From assembly GCA_023451115.1 (NCBI GenBank), contig JAEXFV010000114.1, forward strand, positions 1 to 33,776: a stretch of DNA of 33,776 nt. The letters run 5' to 3'. The notes below the pieces were generated by a model. It was not told the origin of the DNA, did no database searches, and was given only the letters and a program-made list of their open reading frames with translations. Below, piece after piece: positions 31,242 through 33,776 of the stretch; the first letter of the stretch is position 1; every line of letters begins with the position of its first letter. Both the position numbers and the translations under genes were made by a program. The stretch comes from Bacillota bacterium. Lineage in GTDB: Bacteria > Bacillota > Clostridia > Christensenellales > CAG-138.

Positions 31242-31350
31242 TTATCCACCGCAATGGAGCAAAGTTATGCACAGTATGAACAGAGTTATCCACCGATTGC
31301 CCTGTTTTGGGGACAAGCTTATTTGAAAAATGTGGATAAATTGTGTATAA
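31242..31350. other. Cluster of five DnaA-box matches (putative origin-like or DnaA-titration site)
   Basis: Plus-strand matches are TTATCCACC (31242-31250), TTATGCACA (31265-31273) and TTATCCACC (31286-31294). Minus-strand matches to TTATCCACA and TTATACACA are at 31331-31339 and 31342-31350. Three of the five fit TTATNCACA exactly and two differ only at the last base. An AT-rich stretch (about 31175-31213) lies to the left and could be an unwinding element. The spot lies between two convergent genes, where no promoter regulation is expected. No dnaA, dnaN, rpmH or other usual origin marker is in the window, and the genes nearest on each side point toward it, unlike most origins. It may instead be a DnaA-titration or reactivation cluster, or an origin separated from dnaA. 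Confidence 0.5.
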
Positions 31351-31454
31351 CGGTGCGAAACCATCTCCTGCTGCAGGACAGGCTGCAACATCATTGCCAG
31401 GGAAGGGTAAACGCTTCGAAAGAATGAGCGAAACCTTTCCGCTGCTGCCTGCGG

Positions 31455-32939
31455 TTATGTTCTGCCATACATCCGGGTATAGTTGGCGATTTTTTCCGCC
31501 AAGGCAGGGGAAGCGGCACCTTCCAGCAACCGCCATTGCCAATTGCATCCCAGAGTGCTGGGAGTATTCATGCGGGCGGCGGAGCCTAGCCCCAGAAAGT
31601 CCTGCATCTGTGCCACGAAAAGGTCAGCCACCGAGCTCATGCCGCCGCGGATCAACCCCCAATGAAGCCCTTCATCGTGGTTAAGGCCCAGATATTCCAT
31701 GGCATAGGCCACATCCTCAGGATTTGCCTCCACAAACCAGCCGCCTGCGGTGGTGTTATCATGGGTGCCGGTGTAGCATACGCAGTGCCGGGGATAGGTG
31801 TGAGGCAGGTAATTGCTGGGCTCCCGGGCGTCAAAGGCAAATTGCAGGACCTTCATGCCTGGGTAACCGGACTGTTCCAGCAGTTCATGCACCTGTGGGG
31901 TTAAAAACCCCAAATCCTCCGCAATGATGGAAAGCCTGGGAAAATGGGCCTGCAAAATGCGGATAAAATCCATGCCGGGGCCTTTGGCCCATTCGCCGCA
32001 AACCGCGGTCTCTTCCCCAAAGGGAACGCGCCAGTAGCTTTCCAGACCCCGGAAATGGTCGATGCGGATCACATCAAAGAGCTGGGAAGCGGCCTGCACC
32101 CGTTGCCGCCACCAGGCGTAGCCGTCTTGCTGCATGGCCGCCCAGTCGTACAGAGGATTGCCCCAAAGCTGGCCGGTAGCGGAAAAATAGTCCGGGGGTA
32201 CGCCTGCCACCCAACGGGGCCTGCGCTGTTCGTCCAATAAAAAGTTTTGAGGCTGTGCCCATACATCGGCAGAATCCATAGCCACATAGATGGGCAAATC
32301 GCCAATCAGCCGTATTCCCAGGTTTTCCAAATAGCCCTTGAGCGCTGCCCATTGCCGGAAGAACAGGTACTGCGCATAGGTGTGGAACTTGATCTCCTCG
32401 TTTAACAGCTGGGTATAATGGGCCACAGCATCCGGCTTGTGCAGCCGGATGCCGTCCTCCTCCCATTCCAGCCAGGGCTTCATGCCAAAATGACTTTTCA
32501 GCGCCATAAACAGGGCGTAGTTGGGCAGCCAATGGGCCTGCTTATTGCAAAAGGCCCGGATGGCCTCCTGATCCCGCTCCCAACCCCGGCGGTAGGCCAA
32601 ATGCAGCACCTGGCCGCGATGGGTATATATTTTTTCATAATCCACTCTGGCGGGTTCGTTGCCCCAGTCCAGGCCCTGATATTCCCGCTCCTCCAGCAGC
32701 CCGTCTTCCTGAAGCAAATCCAGGTCGATAAAATAGGGATTGCCCGCAAAGGTGGAAAAGGACTGATAAGGGGAATCCCCATAGCTGGTTTGCCCCAGCG
32801 GCAGCATTTGCCAGTAGGTTTGCCCAGCAGCCCGCAAAAAGTCGCCAAAGACGTACGCCGCCTTGCCCAGCGTACCAATGCCGTAAGGGGAGGGAAGGGA
32901 AGAAACATGCAATAAAATACCGCTTGCTCGGTTCATCAT
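31455..32939 (-). CDS. malQ: 4-alpha-glucanotransferase (amylomaltase, GH77)
   Basis: This 494-residue glycoside hydrolase family 77 enzyme transfers maltosyl units between alpha-1,4-glucans and releases glucose. The active-site residues align by position with Thermus amylomaltase: nucleophile Asp294 in RIDHFRGLESYWRVP, acid/base Glu341 in AEDLGFLTP, and Asp394 in GTHDNTTAGGW. The N terminus RASGILLHVSSLPSPYGIGTLG and SPYQSFSTFAGNPYFIDLD are equally typical. GGAGG lies 6 bases before ATG 32939 and 9 before ATG 32936, so either may be used. A sugar ABC permease gene lies upstream in the same direction with an 87-base gap, fitting a maltodextrin or glucan utilisation cluster. Confidence 0.97.
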   Translation of the reverse strand: MMNRASGILLHVSSLPSPYGIGTLGKAAYVFGDFLRAAGQTYWQMLPLGQTSYGDSPYQSFSTFAGNPYFIDLDLLQEDGLLEEREYQGLDWGNEPARVDYEKIYTHRGQVLHLAYRRGWERDQEAIRAFCNKQAHWLPNYALFMALKSHFGMKPWLEWEEDGIRLHKPDAVAHYTQLLNEEIKFHTYAQYLFFRQWAALKGYLENLGIRLIGDLPIYVAMDSADVWAQPQNFLLDEQRRPRWVAGVPPDYFSATGQLWGNPLYDWAAMQQDGYAWWRQRVQAASQLFDVIRIDHFRGLESYWRVPFGEETAVCGEWAKGPGMDFIRILQAHFPRLSIIAEDLGFLTPQVHELLEQSGYPGMKVLQFAFDAREPSNYLPHTYPRHCVCYTGTHDNTTAGGWFVEANPEDVAYAMEYLGLNHDEGLHWGLIRGGMSSVADLFVAQMQDFLGLGSAARMNTPSTLGCNWQWRLLEGAASPALAEKIANYTRMYGRT

Positions 32940-32966
32940 CGGTTGCCTCCAAAGAAAAGGGTTTTT

Positions 32967-32986
32967 CCGGAGGCGATCGCCTCCGG
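32967..32986 (-). promoter_or_regulatory. 20-bp perfect palindrome before malQ
   Basis: CCGGAGGCGATCGCCTCCGG is a perfect palindrome with GCGATCGC at its centre, 17-36 bases upstream of the malQ RBS and in the gap after the permease gene. On the minus strand A residues, not T, follow it, so it is not a standard terminator. It may be a repressor operator or an RNA hairpin that separates permease and malQ expression. Confidence 0.45.
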
Positions 32987-33026
32987 GCGGGGCGCATAGG
33001 GCCGGAGCGGTTTGGGGAGCGCTTGG

Positions 33027-33776
33027 TTACCCTTTTACCGCGCCCGCCACGACGCCTTTGATAATATGCTTCTGGCAGGTAAGGTAGAAGACCACGATGG
33101 GCACGATGGCCAGCACCAGCATAGCCATCATGGCGCCCATGTCCACCGCTCCATAGCTACCCCGTAGGGATTGCACTACAATAGGAATAGTATAATGCTC
33201 GCTGTCCAAAACCAAAAGGGGCAACAGGTAATCATTCCAAATCCACATGGCGTTCAGGATGGCCACCGTTACCGCAGTGGGCTTGAGCACAGGGAACACC
33301 ACGCTGAAAAAGGTGCGGATGGGCCCGCAGCCATCGATCATGGCAGCCTCTTCAATGTCCACCGGCACGGATTTTACAAACCCTGCAAACATAAAGGTGG
33401 AAAGCCCTGCGCCAAACCCCAGGTAGATGAGGATAAGGCCGTAAGGGTTATCCAGCGAAAGCAGGTTGGCTACCTTGGACATGGTGAACATTACCATCTG
33501 GAAAGGAACTACCATGGAAAACACCAGAGCATAATACAAAAACCGGGTAAAACGGCTCTTTACCCTGGTAATGTACCAGCCCGTCATAGCGCTGAAGAGT
33601 ACAATTACCACCACAGAGCACACCGTAATCAATGCGGACCACCCGAACGCCCGGAAAAAACCGGTTTTCGCAATGCCATCCACGTAATTTTTCAGCCCCA
33701 CCTGGGTTTCGCTGGTGGGAAAGGCAAAGGGCGCGTCCGAGATAAAGAATTTCCCCTTGAAGGAGTTCATCACCAC
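33027..33776 (-). CDS. Carbohydrate ABC transporter permease, MalG type (5' end outside window)
   Basis: This frame reaches the window edge, so the N terminus is missing: the visible 249 residues begin MVMNSFKGKFF, which in family members follows the first membrane helix. Five further helices are visible. The EAA loop is EEAAMIDGCGPIRTFFSVVFPVLKP, the contact site for the ATPase. The C terminus ends KHIIKGVVAGAVKG, the standard ending of MalG/UgpE-type permeases. It should import an oligosaccharide together with a MalF-type permease and binding protein, presumably encoded beyond the right edge. With malQ just downstream, an alpha-glucan or maltodextrin is the likely cargo, by inference. Confidence 0.92.
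   Translation of the reverse strand: MVMNSFKGKFFISDAPFAFPTSETQVGLKNYVDGIAKTGFFRAFGWSALITVCSVVVIVLFSAMTGWYITRVKSRFTRFLYYALVFSMVVPFQMVMFTMSKVANLLSLDNPYGLILIYLGFGAGLSTFMFAGFVKSVPVDIEEAAMIDGCGPIRTFFSVVFPVLKPTAVTVAILNAMWIWNDYLLPLLVLDSEHYTIPIVVQSLRGSYGAVDMGAMMAMLVLAIVPIVVFYLTCQKHIIKGVVAGAVKG

Larger units (their letters stand above)
30922..31454. other. 533-base non-coding region between convergent genes: hairpin cluster, terminators and DnaA-box cluster
   Basis: No gene is supported. The left half (30939-31060) carries four consecutive hairpins: GGGC/GCCC with a CGAA loop (30942-30953); TCCGACG/CGTCGGA extended by TCCGT/ACGGA (30961-30996); GAAAACC/GGTTTTC (30998-31015); and TTTTGCC/GGCAAAA (31028-31060). 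Two terminators follow (31073-31138). The right half is AT-richer and holds five DnaA-box matches (31242-31350). Each part is also listed separately. Confidence 0.6.

Noticed and set aside
31141..31326. A 61-codon plus-strand open frame over the DnaA-box region
   Set aside because: It has no ribosome binding site, begins next to a terminator, and its translation has no recognisable pattern; the DnaA-box matches explain the sequence better.

Overview
The window looks like a chromosomal segment of a fairly GC-rich (55-60% by eye) anaerobic Gram-positive bacterium, most likely class Clostridia. The basis is the AddAB rather than RecBCD helicase-nuclease, a DnaD/DnaC-type primosome pair, ferredoxin-linked 2-oxoacid oxidoreductase, a two-subunit oxygen-sensitive class I fumarase, a DegV protein, strong AGGAGG ribosome binding sites, and surface proteins with one N-terminal membrane anchor. 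Assignment below class is not attempted. I see no IS element, prophage, CRISPR array, tRNA or rRNA.

Layout. 1-2.2 kb: a GNAT acetyltransferase and asnS. 2.3-3.9 kb (minus): an unrecognised Pro/Ala/Gln-rich protein whose likely C-terminal domain lies beyond an in-frame TAA. 4.2-7.2 kb (plus): dnaD-like, dnaC/dnaI-like and ispE as one coupled operon. 7.4-10.8 kb (minus): P-loop NTPase, ferredoxin, then alpha, beta and gamma subunits of a 2-oxoacid:ferredoxin oxidoreductase. 11.0-12.2 kb (plus): GntR regulator and VOC protein. 12.2-14.8 kb (minus): PadR regulator, membrane partner, fumarase alpha and beta. 14.95-16.1 kb (minus): WG-repeat surface protein. 16.3-17.2 kb: DegV. 17.3-24.7 kb (plus): thpR-addB-addA. 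24.8-27.6 kb (minus): beta-hydroxyacid dehydrogenase and an anchored PQQ-type beta-propeller. 27.8-29.1 kb (minus): NlpC/P60 wall hydrolase with a long leader. 29.4-30.9 kb (plus): polar amino-acid ABC permease and ATPase. 31.0-31.45 kb: a non-coding stretch with stacked hairpins and five DnaA-box matches. 31.45-33.8 kb (minus): malQ and a truncated sugar ABC permease.

How it fits together. Replication and repair functions (DnaD, DnaC/I, AddAB) sit beside central anaerobic metabolism (2-oxoacid oxidation to acyl-CoA, fumarate/malate interconversion), isoprenoid synthesis, cell-wall remodelling and uptake of amino acids and glucans. The least explained signals are the DnaA-box cluster between two convergent genes, the nonsense codon splitting the disordered protein near dnaD, and the structured leader ahead of the NlpC/P60 gene.
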